From Adiantum capillus-veneris (lineage: Eukaryota; Streptophyta; Polypodiopsida; Polypodiales; Pteridaceae), in contig CM043952.1 in assembly GCA_014529385.2 (NCBI GenBank), forward strand, positions 60,057,619 through 60,121,618: a stretch of 64,000 nucleotides of DNA, read 5' to 3'. The notes under the pieces were generated by a model. It did no database searches and was not told the origin of the DNA. It worked only from the letters and a program-made list of their open reading frames with translations. Both the position numbers and the translations under genes were made by a program. This document shows, in pieces, positions 42,531 through 53,811 of this stretch; the first letter of the stretch is position 1, and each line of letters starts with the position of its first letter.

Positions 42531-43560
42531 CCTATCACAATCGACCCCTCTGGAGTAGAAACTCGGGTCCACTTAAACCCTACACATTTCATGAGACAAT
42601 CCTCATGGAATCACTGAGAGAAGACCGATGCTGCCGTGCAACCAACCTCCCAATCTTCAAGGCCGGCTTGGATAGAAAGTAATCCGCATCCGAGCGACCT
42701 TGAGAGAGGCATGCCTGAAGTGACTATACAACCCATGCCCAAGGAAAGTGTACAAGGGCTACATCCTCTGTTTAGGAATCCTCATGGACAAATACATAAC
42801 AAGGAGCACTCTTAGTGTCTGCAAAAAAGTATACCACAATGTGTCTACAACCAACTGCATCAGGTGGCGTCACATTGAACTTGGCTAGCGGCCAAAGCGT
42901 CTGAATCTGTCACTCCCATGTTCCCCATGTGGTGCGAGAACTCAAGAGCCTCGACCTGGAGCCAATCTAGTATTGTATGCAAAGTCCACCGTGTGTGATC
43001 CCTACCACACAAAGAAAAGGAGAAACCAACTGTTGTATCCAAAGCCTCGACACCTCTAGCGGCCAGAAAGAGGACATGTACTCTGAAACAAGCTGCCTCA
43101 AGGTCAAGAGATGAGTTGCCAAGAAATCACGTAAAGTCGTAATCGAAGAGATCGGTGAATGTCAAAGCTCGTTAGCCCACAAGGGACTGGCGCAAAAAGA
43201 GGAGAAGCCTTCACCAAAAGTGGCGTCCTTTGATAGGGTTGTCTCAGGCTCCCAAGCCAACTGACTCGTAGCAGAAGCACTGCCAAGAGATTGAGTTGTT
43301 GATGAGTGTCTTGTCCCCTAAGCCGATGGTGGACTGTGAGAAGGGCCAGGAAATGAGGCTGAGGAGCCAGTGGGGGAGGAAGGGGGCCGGGGGGGGAGGG
43401 GTCCACGGCGTTGGGAGGCTGGCGGCGGCGAGGCTAAGGTGAAAGGAGAATATCCTACTCTAAAGGGTCAAAATGGTTCCCTATAGGAACCCAATGTTGT
43501 TGGCCTCTCGTAGGTCGGCCACTAGGGGGGTTATCGTCAAGGACAAGGACGGCCAAGGAG

Positions 43561-44960
43561 GAACATGAAACGTCACCTCATAATATGGGGCACCCTCTGA
43601 AAATGGCCCACAAGTGGACATAGTAGACACAATCTGGGAAATCCCCATGGTGCGGCACGCCTAACACCTAGTAGAGCCTCACAAGGCAGGGCACAGCCAC
43701 ATAGAAGCCCCCTTTCACTACATCTAGACCAGAAACCCAAGAGATGACCTCCAAAGCTCTTAACACAAAAAGCCTAAAGAGCAACTACTTCTCGATTTTC
43801 ACTAATGTCATATCACCTCTTGCTAAAGCAACCTAGTCATGACATCCCAAATTTCCTACATCTTACACGTCACTAATTCACATTCAAGTCCCATCTTCAA
43901 GCAATGGGCTTGCCTTTGAGAAGATTTCCTAATCCTCTTGGCAGGACTACGTGCATGTTTAAACTTCCTTAAGTACACAATTGGAGAAGTTAAGCGTATG
44001 TGTTCTTTAGATTTTTAGTTGTTTGCATTCCACAAATAACCTGACGACTTAAGCATTAAAATCAAGAGTCATAGCATCCACAACAATAATAACCAAGTCC
44101 CAAATCAATATAGATTACATGGTCTTGATCTTAGTCTTCAAAATATTAGGATTCTACCACGGATGACCTTTTTCTAAGGATACCCATGACCTCTTCTTCT
44201 TCAATACACAAAGCTCCACAAGTACATCCAAATCGACGAGTCCCGATCTTAAGCCTTTAAGTCCTAACAAAAGCATTCAATATGCAAGATCCAAAAGCCC
44301 GAACAAGCTCTAAGCTTGCTCCAACCATCCAATATAGCCACAAAACGCATCTCCAAAAGATGCCTAGATAACAATCAATGAATCAAGCACCAAAAAATAG
44401 AGGTGTGCACATGAGAAATACTAGGAGGCTTTGATAAATAAGGAGGAACTTAAATCTAGAGAACCCCGAGTTAAAATTCAATTCCATTTCCCCTCCAGGC
44501 GCGCAGGGGGAAAAGGGGGGGGGGGAAGGGGCTCACTTTGCCCCGCTTGTCCCCCCTTAGATTTCATACAATTGTGCTCAAAACTCAATTTTTCCAAACA
44601 AAAGGAAAACCAATTTAAAGAATACCATTATCAATCTCCAAAGCTCTATTACACACCTGAAAATGGAAAACACCAAAAATTAAACGAAGAAAATTATCTG
44701 CGCTCCTACATCAACATGCACCTCAACCTTAGAAATAGCTTTGATATAGGCAGACCACATTCATTAAAGAGAAAGCAAAACAGTAAAATTAAGGTCCTAA
44801 CAACAGCATTTTTGCTTAATTAAAGGATAACTTTTGCATCTAAAATTATACAAGTCCTACTAGCAAGAGCCTTACATTAAATTATGGATTGTAAACACAT
44901 GACAAGCACAATTTACAAAATCCCTTCACATGAATTCTTTTTGCTTTTAAAACCACTCAT

Positions 44961-44996
<36 letters not shown>

Positions 44997-45089
44997 GGGG
45001 GGGGGGGGGAGCCTTTCCTGTTAAGCGACCCATCCCAAATAGTCGGGACGGGGCTTAGAGGGGAACCTTGTTTTCACAAGAGGGGTTAA
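43561..45089. other. AT-rich interval without recognisable genes
   Basis: 43561-43740 may still be diverged LINE ORF1. From 43740 to 44960 nothing is recognised, apart from an isolated 130-codon frame at 44431-44823 with no known features. A GT microsatellite and a G run lie near 45000. Confidence 0.5.
44964..45009 (+). repeat. (GT)n microsatellite followed by 13 G
   Basis: GT units at 44964-44995 and a run of 13 G at 44997-45009. Confidence 0.96.
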
Positions 45090-45830
45090 TGTCACAAATT
45101 GCTGACGCGTCAAGCCACTAAAGAACGGAGCCAATGTGCAGATCCCGACCGAGAGGCCTAAACCCTAAGAAGAAGCCGCAGAAGCAGTAAAAGATGTTTT
45201 ACCAACTTATAAAGACTTGTCAAGTGGCCTATTTTTAAAGAATAGTGCCCACCAAGTTCCGACCAATGGAATAGATCCCGGTCGAGGGGCCTAAAACCTA
45301 GAAGAAGAAGAAGAAATAGAAGGAATCCCCGACCAACTTACAGATCAGCAGTCGAGGGGCCTAAAAACCCTCAAAGTCAAAGAAAACTTATTTAAAGCGT
45401 CCGAAAGTGGTAGAAGCGAATTCAGATAAGTTTATAACCTCGAAATATAATGACATGGCACTTGTACAGACATCCCAAAATTTGCGGCGGATTTTTAGAA
45501 AAATCCCTAAATTTTAGAAAAGTGTTTTCTTGGGTCATCTTTTCATATTTGATGCTTTTAGGCTTTGGGCCTTTAAATATGAGCCTTGGGGACCCTCTCA
45601 GGCACTATTCAACGCGCAGATTGCAGAGAGGGTGTTCCCTGGCTATTGTACTTTGCGAATCAGCAATAATAAAGAAATGCCAAGAGGGGCGCCAAGGTTG
45701 GGGCCAATGCTCTCTTGGGATGGAACTCCGCCACTCCCCATATCGTGTAATGCATCTCTTTCAGTTTGGTTGTTATTTGAAGTGCTTAAAGTTGTTCAAT
45801 CTGTTCTTTTCCGTTGCCCGTCTCGTGACA
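45090..45830 (+). mobile_element. Solo LTR of F type
   Basis: 741 bp from TGTCACAAATTGCTGACG to TCTCGTGACA, flanked by a perfect 5-bp duplication GTTAA (45085-45089, 45831-45835). It shares AGGCCTAAACCCTAA, TTTAAATATGA, AATAAAGAAATGCC and GGGGCCAATGCTCTC with F's LTRs but is diverged and lacks the dense telobox cluster. No internal sequence is present, so it arose by LTR-LTR recombination. Confidence 0.88.
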
Positions 45831-46017
45831 GTTAAAACAAGGAGAATATGTTTGGACGAGGAAGATGGGTGGATAGTTGGGACAATAACCCCCGAAATTG
45901 TTAGACTTACACCACTCTGCTGCTTCACGGGTCTAGGGCATACTTGTACGGCTAGTATGTCTCCCCAGCCACCCATAGTCTAGGTAAAGCAAGACTCACA
46001 CACACACACACACAAAA

Positions 46018-46496
46018 GAAATCGCGAAGCTGGCTAATGACGTGGCAGATTTTCAAAAATCACGTTGGCTGATGACGTGGCATGCTGTACAGATTTCCGC
46101 GTTTTGCACTGACTGCTAACGTGGCAACTGTACGGAATTCCGGATTTTACGGTGGCAGCTTTTGAGCATTGCTTTTAGAGCAGATGCTTTTGAATTTTGA
46201 AGGCTTTTCACTGTTTTCAGGCCAAGGGCCTTTAAATATGAAGCTAGGACTCATTCTTTGGCATGCTTCCTGGAGAAGGTGTAGAGTCTGGAGTACCGGC
46301 TTGTATTGTGTTGATGCAAAATAAAGAAATACCGAAAGGGGCGCCAAGGTTTGGGGCCAATACTCTCTGGGGTGGAATTCCGCCACTCCGTGTCGCGTGT
46401 CGTCTCTCTCTCTCTTTCAGTTCAGTTGTTATTGAAGTGCCAAAAGTCTGTTCAGTCTATTCTTGTCTATTGGCACGTGGTGCCCGTCTTGTGACA
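46018..46496 (+). mobile_element. F-type LTR fragment nested in G's 5' LTR
   Basis: It matches the last ~430 bp of F's LTR (GATGACGTGGCATGCTGTAC, GGCCTTTAAATATGAAGC, TGTCGCGTGTCGTCTCTC and the end CGTCTTGTGACA). The first part of the LTR is missing; a CA repeat (45996-46014) lies at its left edge. Confidence 0.85.
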
Positions 46497-46711
46497 GCGC
46501 CCACATATATTTCCATATATCATTTTTATGTTGGGTCGTGGGGATTTTTATCAGGCCTTGCCCTACCTCCCCTTGAGTACCTATTTATGGGGCCAGGGGG
46601 GTACCCACCCACTGCGACATCTCTCATCACACGAGATCGTCTGGTGTATTGACAGGGTCTTCTGCTCATGGTAGTCATGGGGGGCGCCTCTTCACCATAT
46701 CTTGCGTTTGT

Positions 46712-46713
<2 letters not shown>

Positions 46714-46799
<86 letters not shown>
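46714..46799 (+). repeat. (CT)n tract in 5' LTR of G
   Basis: About 86 bp of CT, matching the tract at 49850-49922 in the 3' LTR. It is therefore an inherited LTR part that varies in length. Confidence 0.95.
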
Positions 46800-46801
<2 letters not shown>

Positions 46802-46826
46802 GCTTCCGCACACACGCACTCTCACA

Positions 46827-46835
46827 TGGTATCAG
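46827..46835 (+). other. PBS-like site of G (short)
   Basis: TGGTATCAG directly follows the LTR end; the last three bases of the canonical 12-base site are TCG instead of AGC. A second TGGTATCAGCAG lies at 46849. Confidence 0.65.
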
Positions 46836-47659
46836 TCGCCAGGTCACATGGTATCAGCAGCTTCAGGCTCTGCCTGTTCTAAGGCGCTACATCACATCAG
46901 GTTCTTCTCCCAAGGGCTGGATCAGCCAGCATTTTTGCAAGTGGAGCCAGATCTGCCAGCATTTTTACATCAACCAGGCACGCGCAGAAACGGGAGCCAT
47001 ATCTGTCGCGGAGGGCCTCACCTCAACCTGCGTTTTTTGCAAGAAACATCAAATCTGCGGATTTCCCTGCTAGCGCTACACTTCTGGGACAGTTTCGTCA
47101 CTGGAAATGCCCCTCCTCCATTTGCGTTTTTTACCTTCATCTGCGTTTTTGGGTTTTCAACCCATTTTCGGTGGTTTTATTGGTCACTTTGTGTCGTTGA
47201 CACCTTCCACAAGTTGCTGGGCACCTAGGGTACCCAACAAGCCTATGTTTCTTCAGCAAACATAAGGTTTTTAGTGCCAAAAAGTGCAGCAAAAGTGGGC
47301 TGCAAATTGACCTGCGTTTTTGCAGCAGGAGGGCAGTGCTCAGCTTCTGGACCTCGGACCTTGCCACCACCTACCCGGCCTTGGCATCCGGTGCCTTGCT
47401 GGAAAAGTTCCTCTTCAGATCTACAGATTTCAGCCATTACCCCTTGCTGTTTTCTCTATTTTCAGCCCATATGGGGCAGTGACAGTGATTCACCACCCTT
47501 CCCTACACCCTTTGCACCGCTCCAGACCCTGCCGGGAGCGTACGAGCACGCTGAAAATCGCTGGACAGCAGCGTTTTCATCACCTCGCAGTTGCGTTTTT
47601 GGGTGGACAACAGACACTTGGTTGGAGTTTTACACAGAGGATGAGGTTACCTCCTGTCA

Positions 47660-47719
47660 GGACACCATCTGGTGGTGGTCCATGCGGTGTCTCAGTGACT
47701 GTTGCAGTACACGGTATCT
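47660..47719 (+). repeat. ~60-bp direct repeat in G, copy 1
   Basis: GGACACCATCTGGTGGTGGT and the following CATGCGGTGTCTCAGTGACT recur at 48599-48658 with few changes, 940 bp away. Confidence 0.8.
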
Positions 47720-47829
47720 TCGACATTGGCTTGATCATCTACGGGCGTACGATCATTGGGAGATCCATTCATTCCAGCCATCATTCGGCGGTTGCGCACT
47801 CCAAAGGGGGTGGTGACTTGTGATTTGCT

Positions 47830-48066
47830 ATGGACACACCTATGCACTCATCAGAGGAGTTCACACGAGATATGGCCATGCTCATGGCATATGGGATCAG
47901 GACATTCCCAAAGAGGACACCACCATCTTGGGTGGACAGACACTTACCACTTGACCTCGACACGTCAGATCACTTGCTTACACAAGAGCATCTACATGGA
48001 CTTAGGGAGAGGATCTTGGATCTCTTCCTGGACAGGCTCATTGCTTGGATCTACAGACTAGAGTAA
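47830..48066 (+). CDS. Small ORF in G, unknown
   Basis: ATG at 47830 opens 78 codons, MDTPMHSSEEFTRDMAMLMA ... LDRLIAWIYRLE, with a predicted amphipathic C-terminal helix (LRERILDLFLDRLIAWIYRL). I do not recognise a family. It is acidic and leucine-rich, lies mid-interior, and is the most protein-like frame in G. It could be a relic of gag, a short accessory protein, or chance. Confidence 0.3.
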   Translation: MDTPMHSSEEFTRDMAMLMAYGIRTFPKRTPPSWVDRHLPLDLDTSDHLLTQEHLHGLRERILDLFLDRLIAWIYRLE

Positions 48067-48401
48067 GACTTCAGTGCTTTGGACTCTCTTGAGAGTTTAC
48101 CCGTGAGATGTGAGAGATCATGCATCCCGCGACTACATCCGGAGTCACCCGGAGCTTGGCTTGGATGATAGTGCAGTTGCTCTTCTACACTCCTTATCAT
48201 TTGGATTGCTACCTTCAGAGTTGCTTACACTCACCCTCGGTAACCTTACAGTAGACTTATCCCCCAGCCTGGGCAATAGGCCACTCCCAGCTCATTTACA
48301 TTGAGAGCCACACGAAGTTGCGGTTTGGTGGTGTTGTTGGCACGAGTTCTGTTTTGGTTGACACCGGAGGATTGGAGGCACGAGATACAGGCAAGACGGT
48401 G

Positions 48402-48731
48402 CAGACAGCTTGGTCTGGCCTTTCCTCTTCTTAGAGGTTCTTCGCAACGCAGACTTCTCAGTCTCGCTTCCCTTCTTCATACAGGATGATTACAGTGCAG
48501 ACAACTTGGTCTGACCACACCTCTTCTCAGAGGCCCTTCACAGCGCAGATTGTTGAGTCTGGCTTTCCCCTCATCTTGGATTACCCTACCTACTGACAGG
48601 ACACCATCCGGTGGTGGTCCATGCGGTCTCTCGGTGACTGCTGCAGCTTTACGGTAGCTTCTATAGTGCAGATTGCTTAGTCTGGCTTTCCTTGATTCGG
48701 AGGACGTTTATGGCCCAGATTACCACATCTG
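48402..48731 (+). repeat. Array of six 5-bp-stem hairpins in G
   Basis: Units at 48402-48417, 48450-48465, 48498-48513, 48546-48561, 48669-48684 and 48716-48731. Each is CAGA(C/T), six loop bases, then (G/A)TCT(G/C). Units 1 and 3 pair CAGAC/GTCTG, unit 2 ends GTCTC, units 4 and 5 are CAGAT/GTCTG with a G-U pair, and unit 6 is CAGAT/ATCTG, a compensatory pair. Units 1-4 are spaced exactly 48 bp. CCTCT..AGAGG hairpins lie between units 1-2 and 3-4. Confidence 0.8.
48599..48658 (+). repeat. ~60-bp direct repeat in G, copy 2
   Basis: Matches 47660-47719; it lies between the fourth and fifth hairpins of the array. Confidence 0.8.
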
Positions 48732-49129
48732 GCCTTCCTGGAGTTTTACACAACTTAGTCACCTTGGGTTGTAGGTTCATGCATTGAAAGGCTTCCGATC
48801 ATTCTCATGACGGTTCCTAGGCCTCTCCATTTTCTCCAGACGGTTTGACTACAGACACCACAGATCCTATTGGGCAGGACACATGCAGGCCTATTGGCAC
48901 TTCTTTTACGACAAGGAGTTGTTTTCACACTCAGTTCGGGACCTTCACGCAGTATCTTCACCCTGTATGGGCGGAGTACAACAATTTGCTACACTGCTCG
49001 TGACGGCATTTTCCTACAGAGATCTCTTGATGGTTGGGACACCCCAGACTGCTGCAGACATCTCAACAGACATCTTCATCATTTGCCTCACATCTTCGGC
49101 TTCATGCGGTTTGTTCAACATCCGGTGCT

Positions 49130-49138
49130 GAGAGGGGG
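49130..49138 (+). other. Polypurine tract of G
   Basis: GAGAGGGGG directly before TGTTAGAC. Confidence 0.75.
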
Positions 49139-49847
49139 TGTTAGACTTACACCACTCTGTTGCTTCACAGGTCTAGGGCATACTTGTATGGCTAGTATGT
49201 CTCAGGGATGGCCACCCATAGTCTAGGTTGTACCTGGTCCGACTGCTTGAGTTTGGAGCCGGCAGCCCACTTTTGTCCGGATCTCACATATATTTCCATA
49301 TATCATTTTTTTGTTGGGTCGTGGGGATTCTTATCAGGCCTTGCCCTCCTTGGGCACCTATTTATGGGGGCAGGGGGGTACCCACTTCCACATCTCTCAG
49401 CACACAAGAGATCATCTGATGTATTGACAGGGTCTTCTGCTCATAGTAGTCATGGGGGCATAGCAGCTACAATACGGGACGGGATGTTTAATACGCGATG
49501 TACAATACGCGTACTAGACGCATTTTTGAGAATCAAAAATAAAATACGTCAACTTTTTTAGATATGATACTTTAATAAGAACAAATGGAGCGGTTCATGG
49601 ACCTCCTCAATGACTCTTCAATATTTAGCCATAGTATACATAAACAAGCACCATGAAGCTCTAAAACACAATTGATCAATTAGAAAAAGACATACGTTTT
49701 GAGAAAAAAAACATTAGAATAGAAAACGTTATGAGACGTATTGTATGTTTCAATACGGGACGTCGTGTATTCTAAATAAAATACGCGTATTTTAGCTGCT
49801 ATGCATGGGGGACTGATCGCCCCCTCTTCACCATATCTTGCGTTTGT

Positions 49848-49923
<76 letters not shown>

Positions 49924-49942
49924 TAACACGCGCACTCTCACA
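49139..49942 (+). repeat. 3' LTR of G, containing a MITE
   Basis: It starts TGTTAGACTTACACC and ends CACTCTCACA. A 345-bp MITE plus its target duplication interrupts it at 49451-49811. It has a CT tract at 49850-49922. Confidence 0.87.
49459..49803. mobile_element. hAT-like MITE, 345 bp
   Basis: The ends are inverted repeats: CATAGCAGCTACAATACG at the left and, reversed, CATAGCAGCTAAAATACG at the right. It is flanked by the perfect 8-bp duplication CATGGGGG (49451-49458, 49804-49811), which the uninterrupted 5' LTR of G shows once. The 8-bp duplication and CA...TG ends fit the hAT superfamily. Subterminal CAATACGGGACG words occur near both ends. There is no coding capacity. Confidence 0.9.
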
Positions 49943-50555
49943 AAAATGGGCATTTGAGTTTGCGTTTGTAGTTACATTTGTGTAAGGCTTAATCTAACAA
50001 AAGATTATATACCGTAACGTATGCTTTTGGCGAGGGCCCCCCACTTCGTTACGCAAACCGTTGCTCCTTATTAAATGAAGAAGTTAATACAAGAGAATGT
50101 ACCTTCTATGACAACTTCAACCAAATGATGCAATAGGAGAATTTTCCTTATCAAAACCGAACATGCTCTCCGTCTTCAACATCAAGCAACTCTTGAAGCT
50201 AGACTCTCCTTGGGCTGAATACTTATGTACTCCAAGAAGCCATGTCAAAGTTATACAAAGGATGCCCTCAAGTGGCACAAAACAACGACAAAGGGCAACC
50301 CCTCTCTCCAAGGACCATCTCAACAATGGCTCACACAAGCACAAGAGAGTCCAATCCGTGGGCAGCCACACTATTACTTCTTGCTATCACACAACTGCCT
50401 TGCAACCCGCCTAGAGTGTTTCACACTAATGTTTAAACCAAGTGAGAGGGAGGGATCAGAGAGAGGGAGAGAGAAAGATTAACATCTTTAAAGACCAAAA
50501 TAGCACATGAGACCAAAACAAGGTAAATCAACAAAGATGTCTTCAAAAGTAGAGT
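49943..50555. other. Spacer without recognisable features
   Basis: Small overlapping frames near 50160-50480 resemble nothing known. No repeat pair found. Confidence 0.45.
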
Positions 50556-50559
50556 GATA

Positions 50560-50990
50560 CTTGCGAGTCGCCCATATTACAAAAAGGTAATTGGCGTGAA
50601 GTGGGTTTCCAAGGTCAATGATTCTTTAGCAAGTATAAGGCTCGTCTTGTTGCTAAAGAATATGCTCCAAAGGATAGGGTTGACATGGATTAGACTTTTG
50701 CTCCCACTATACAATATTGATCTTGTTACACATTATGTATGGCTTGTTTATTATCAAATGGGTGTCAAGTTTTCTTTCTTGAATGCTGATTTAGAGAAGA
50801 AACTGGAAAGTGTATGTAGAACAACCGCCTCATATTGTCATTAATAATTGTGAGAATCATGTCTACTTGTTTAAAAAAAGCATTATATGGTCTCAAAGAA
50901 GCACCCAGGGCTTGGTATCAACACATGCAATTAGATCATCTATTTAGGTCTTGAGTGATCTGATGTTGACACTAATCTTTAAGTGCTTCT
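50560..50990 (+). pseudogene. Ty1/copia reverse transcriptase remnant
   Basis: In several frames the sequence reads VIGVKWVSKV, ARLVAKEYAPKDRVDMD, FAPT, then FLNADLE and, near 50880, KALYGLKEAPRAWYQHMQLD. These are RT landmarks of copia elements (KARLVAKG.., APV/T, KALYGLKQAPRAWY). The catalytic YVDD part and everything else are absent. It is the only copia sequence seen. Confidence 0.85.
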
Positions 50991-51097
50991 CAAAGATGGT
51001 GATTTTTATATCATTACAAGATAATATCATTGTCACAAAGTGAGGATCTTGCTGGTTGGATGAAGACTCAACCCATGCCTACCTTTGCTATAAAAAA

Positions 51098-52261
51098 TGT
51101 AAGGTGCAGCGGAATGAATGTTTGAACTTTGCTCAAGATGAGTGCTCCGAATTGTGCTCAAGGTTCCTTTTGTTCTTATGGAAGGTAGAGCCTTCCGTTC
51201 TTAATAATGAGAGTGCAATGATCATAAACAAAGTGAATGGACAGTGTGCGTGAAAGTGAATGAGACTGAGAGACAGAGAGAGAAGAGAATACGACACCAC
51301 AGACGTTGTAAAACCCTCCTCCTAAGGCCCCACTCTCGTTGGCGAGAGTGGTCTACGATTGATTGCACAAACTGGTACAAAGTGTATGCATGAAACTGAT
51401 GCAAGTCTAGGCTATGTCGGTGTCGTCGACGGGGGTGACGAGGCCGACGCTAGGGCTGAAAACTGAAGCTCCTTATCTGCTGTCCAAAAATGCTCAAGGC
51501 TGAAATCTGTTGCAAATCAAAACGCTAAATTGGGGCTGATTTCTGCTCATGAAAAACGTTGTTGTGGGCTGCTTCTTGCGGGCTGAAATCTGCGGGTCTG
51601 TATGGTTGTCAAGGCTGGAATCTGTTGTTGCTTATCTTGCTGAAAAACGCCAGCCAAAAGGGGCGATTTGGGTCTATGAAAAACGCTAGGGCTGGGGTCT
51701 TCTTCTGTGACGATGCCTTGTTGAAAACGCCAATAGATGAGGTCCTATGGCGATGAGTCTTGTTGAAAACGCCAACAATGGAAAGCTATGGGGATGTGCA
51801 TGGAAAAACGCTAGGGGAGTTGAAGTCTTGCTTGGAGGGAAACCACCAAGGGGGTTCTTGCTGAGAAGTTGTCTGTTGAGCTTGGGCTCCTGCTGCCTCT
51901 TCTGCCAATTAGTGCTAGTCTAGGTTTGCTTATATACAAACTTACTCAATTTGCCCTACCTACTTTCCAACAAAAGTCACTTAAAAATAATAAGTGAAAA
52001 ATGTCAAAAATAGGCTAAATGCACTGGAAAATTCCCCTGAAGGATTCTGATGGATTCTGATGGGAATGCTTATGATCATGCTGTGTGCAACCAGAGGATA
52101 TGCATCTACACTAAGTGTTTCGACATGCACAGTCTGCGAACAGACTCACAAAAGTGCCAGATCACTTCTAAATCTAGACTGACTGGACTAACAAAACCCT
52201 TGTCATGCTGTAGTTGTCCACAGACACATAGGGTTGGATGTGTCAGAGCTTTCACGTGACA
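51098..52261 (-). repeat. 3' LTR of element D
   Basis: 1164 bp, from TGTAAGGTGC to TTTCACGTGACA on the plus strand. A few extra bases (AGAGCT) separate the usual palindrome from the rest. TATATAAG (minus) near 51928-51936. Confidence 0.9.
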
Positions 52262-53613
52262 TCTCCTCCTTTTCAAAGTGAGGTACTGGTACCAAACTGT
52301 ATGGCGTCGAGGGAGATCGCCAATAACATCCGGAATCCTGGAAGGGACTCTTCGCCGGCCCATTCTGATGTGTGGGTCGTGCGGTACTTGAACTTCATAA
52401 AAGTCTGCAACGCTTGCTTCTTTGAGCCGCGCCGAAAGCGACACAAAGTCTTATGTGGCTCCTTCAATGCTTCAACTTCGTCGAGTGTCATGCTTCGTTC
52501 TTCTTCAAGAATCTCCATGGCTGAAAATTTCTGAAACCATTTCCAACACAAAACCATAAACATACCCATTCCATGTAAAGTGAGTGGAGAAAATCTTGTC
52601 TTCCTCAAACAATGTAGATGAACATATAGACGGAGTGCCAAACCGTTCACCACACACGCAAACAATGAGACCGAATCTTTTTCTTTTGATATAGAGCAAT
52701 CAACTATGGCAATTCACAACGGAAATGCCCATGCTTGGTGCTCATACTTTCATGTGCTCTTTCTACAAATGTGTCATGCCAAGGAAGAGACATGGAATGT
52801 GACTTCTTTACATACATACTTTTCAGCTTTTCATGAACAATCCGCATACAATTGTGCTCATTCATGAGTGAAGCGTGCTCAACGTACAATATGTCATGCC
52901 TAGGAAAAGGGATCACATAAAGACGCTGACTAAAATACAGGAAACGATCACGAATGAAACACTCGAACAAGGCGTGTTGACGAATCATTCAAACACATAG
53001 TACTTCCTGTGAGGGTTCTTTGGATCTAGGCTCAAGAGCCAAGATATGTCCTTCCTAAAGGGGTTCGTTGGACCTTGACTCGAGAGCCAAGATCGATCCT
53101 TCATGATTCATCGAATCTGCAACGAGGTTAGCTTCGCTAGAAAAAGAATCAACTAACTCATCATCCTTGTGAACAATAACGTCATCTTCATGCAAATCAT
53201 CATGCTTGTGAGAAATCACATCTTGATTATGCAAATCATCATGCTCATCATTAACATCCAAATCATCATGCGTGTCATTCAAACCATCATCATGCAAATC
53301 ATGTGTGTCATGGTTTGGAGAAAAAGAGACTGAGAGAGTCTCCTTCTCCTGAATCCGTTCAATCTTCGCCTGCACACTTGCAATGAGAGAGGGAGAATGA
53401 ACAACTTCCTCTCCACGAATGATAATGAGAGAGTCACTTTTGGCATTCAAAGTGAACGTATTTTCCACCCAATCAATGAGAGGGTTACACTCACGAAACC
53501 ATCGAATGCCCAAAATCATATCACATCCTGAGAGAGGAGAGAGAAAAAATCTTATACAGAAGAGTCCATACCGGGAGCAAAGCCAAAGACCTCGAGAGGA
53601 GATTTCTGACTGA

Positions 53614-53811
53614 CCTCTACGCGGGCTTTCTCAACAAGAGGGACTGATCACATCATGCATACTACCTGGGTCAAACAATATGACAAAATGCTGCCCCGTC
53701 ATATGACCGTAACCTCTACGCGGGCTTTCTCAACAAGAGGGACTGATCACATCATGCATACTACCTGGGTCAAACAATATGACAAAATGCTGCCCCGTCA
53801 TATGACCGTAA
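53614..53811 (-). repeat. 99-bp tandem duplication in protease region of D
   Basis: CCTCTACGCGGGCTTTCTCA and the next ~80 bp occur at 53614 and 53713, essentially identical. The unit is divisible by three, so it adds 33 codons. Confidence 0.9.

Larger units (their letters stand above)
39831..43560 (-). mobile_element. LINE H0, segment 3 (ORF1 tail, endonuclease, RT)
   Basis: On the minus strand: the ORF1 tail with WVPIGNHFDPL-like codons (43540-43455), an N-terminal ORF2 part, the endonuclease (42530-41880), the linker (41620-41280), RT (41050-40520) and NFLWSGRDTQSARPKVSLQV with DPTRHSRALLGKFV (40030-39880). It ends at the 5' end of L-5, where segment 2 takes over in order. The coding is heavily mutated. 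Confidence 0.82.
45899..46826 (+). repeat. 5' LTR of G, split by an F-type LTR fragment
   Basis: G sequence runs 45899-45985 and resumes at about 46497; the middle is foreign. It ends CACTCTCACA after a CT tract (46714-46799). Confidence 0.85.
45899..49942 (+). mobile_element. Non-autonomous LTR retrotransposon G
   Basis: LTRs at 45899-46826 and 49139-49942 share TGTTAGACTTACACCACTC, CCATAGTCTAGGT, ATATTTCCATATATCATTTT and the CT-repeat tail. The left LTR holds an F-type LTR fragment and the right LTR holds a MITE. A PBS-like TGGTATCAG follows the 5' LTR and GAGAGGGGG precedes the 3' LTR. The flanks are GAAAT and AAAAT, a duplication with one mismatch. The 2.3-kb interior has no gag, protease, RT or integrase that I recognise, so it is of the LARD/large non-coding type. 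Confidence 0.85.

Noticed and set aside
44431-44823. 130-codon open frame as a host gene
   Set aside because: No recognisable domain, intron structure or promoter; composition is AT-rich spacer.
46649-47228. Overlapping Ser-Leu-rich frames of up to 186 codons
   Set aside because: Driven by the CT tract in G's LTR; the part beyond shows no family and crosses the LTR border.
48402-48731. CRISPR-like array
   Set aside because: The repeated units are 16-bp hairpins in a plant LTR element, with variable spacing and no cas genes.
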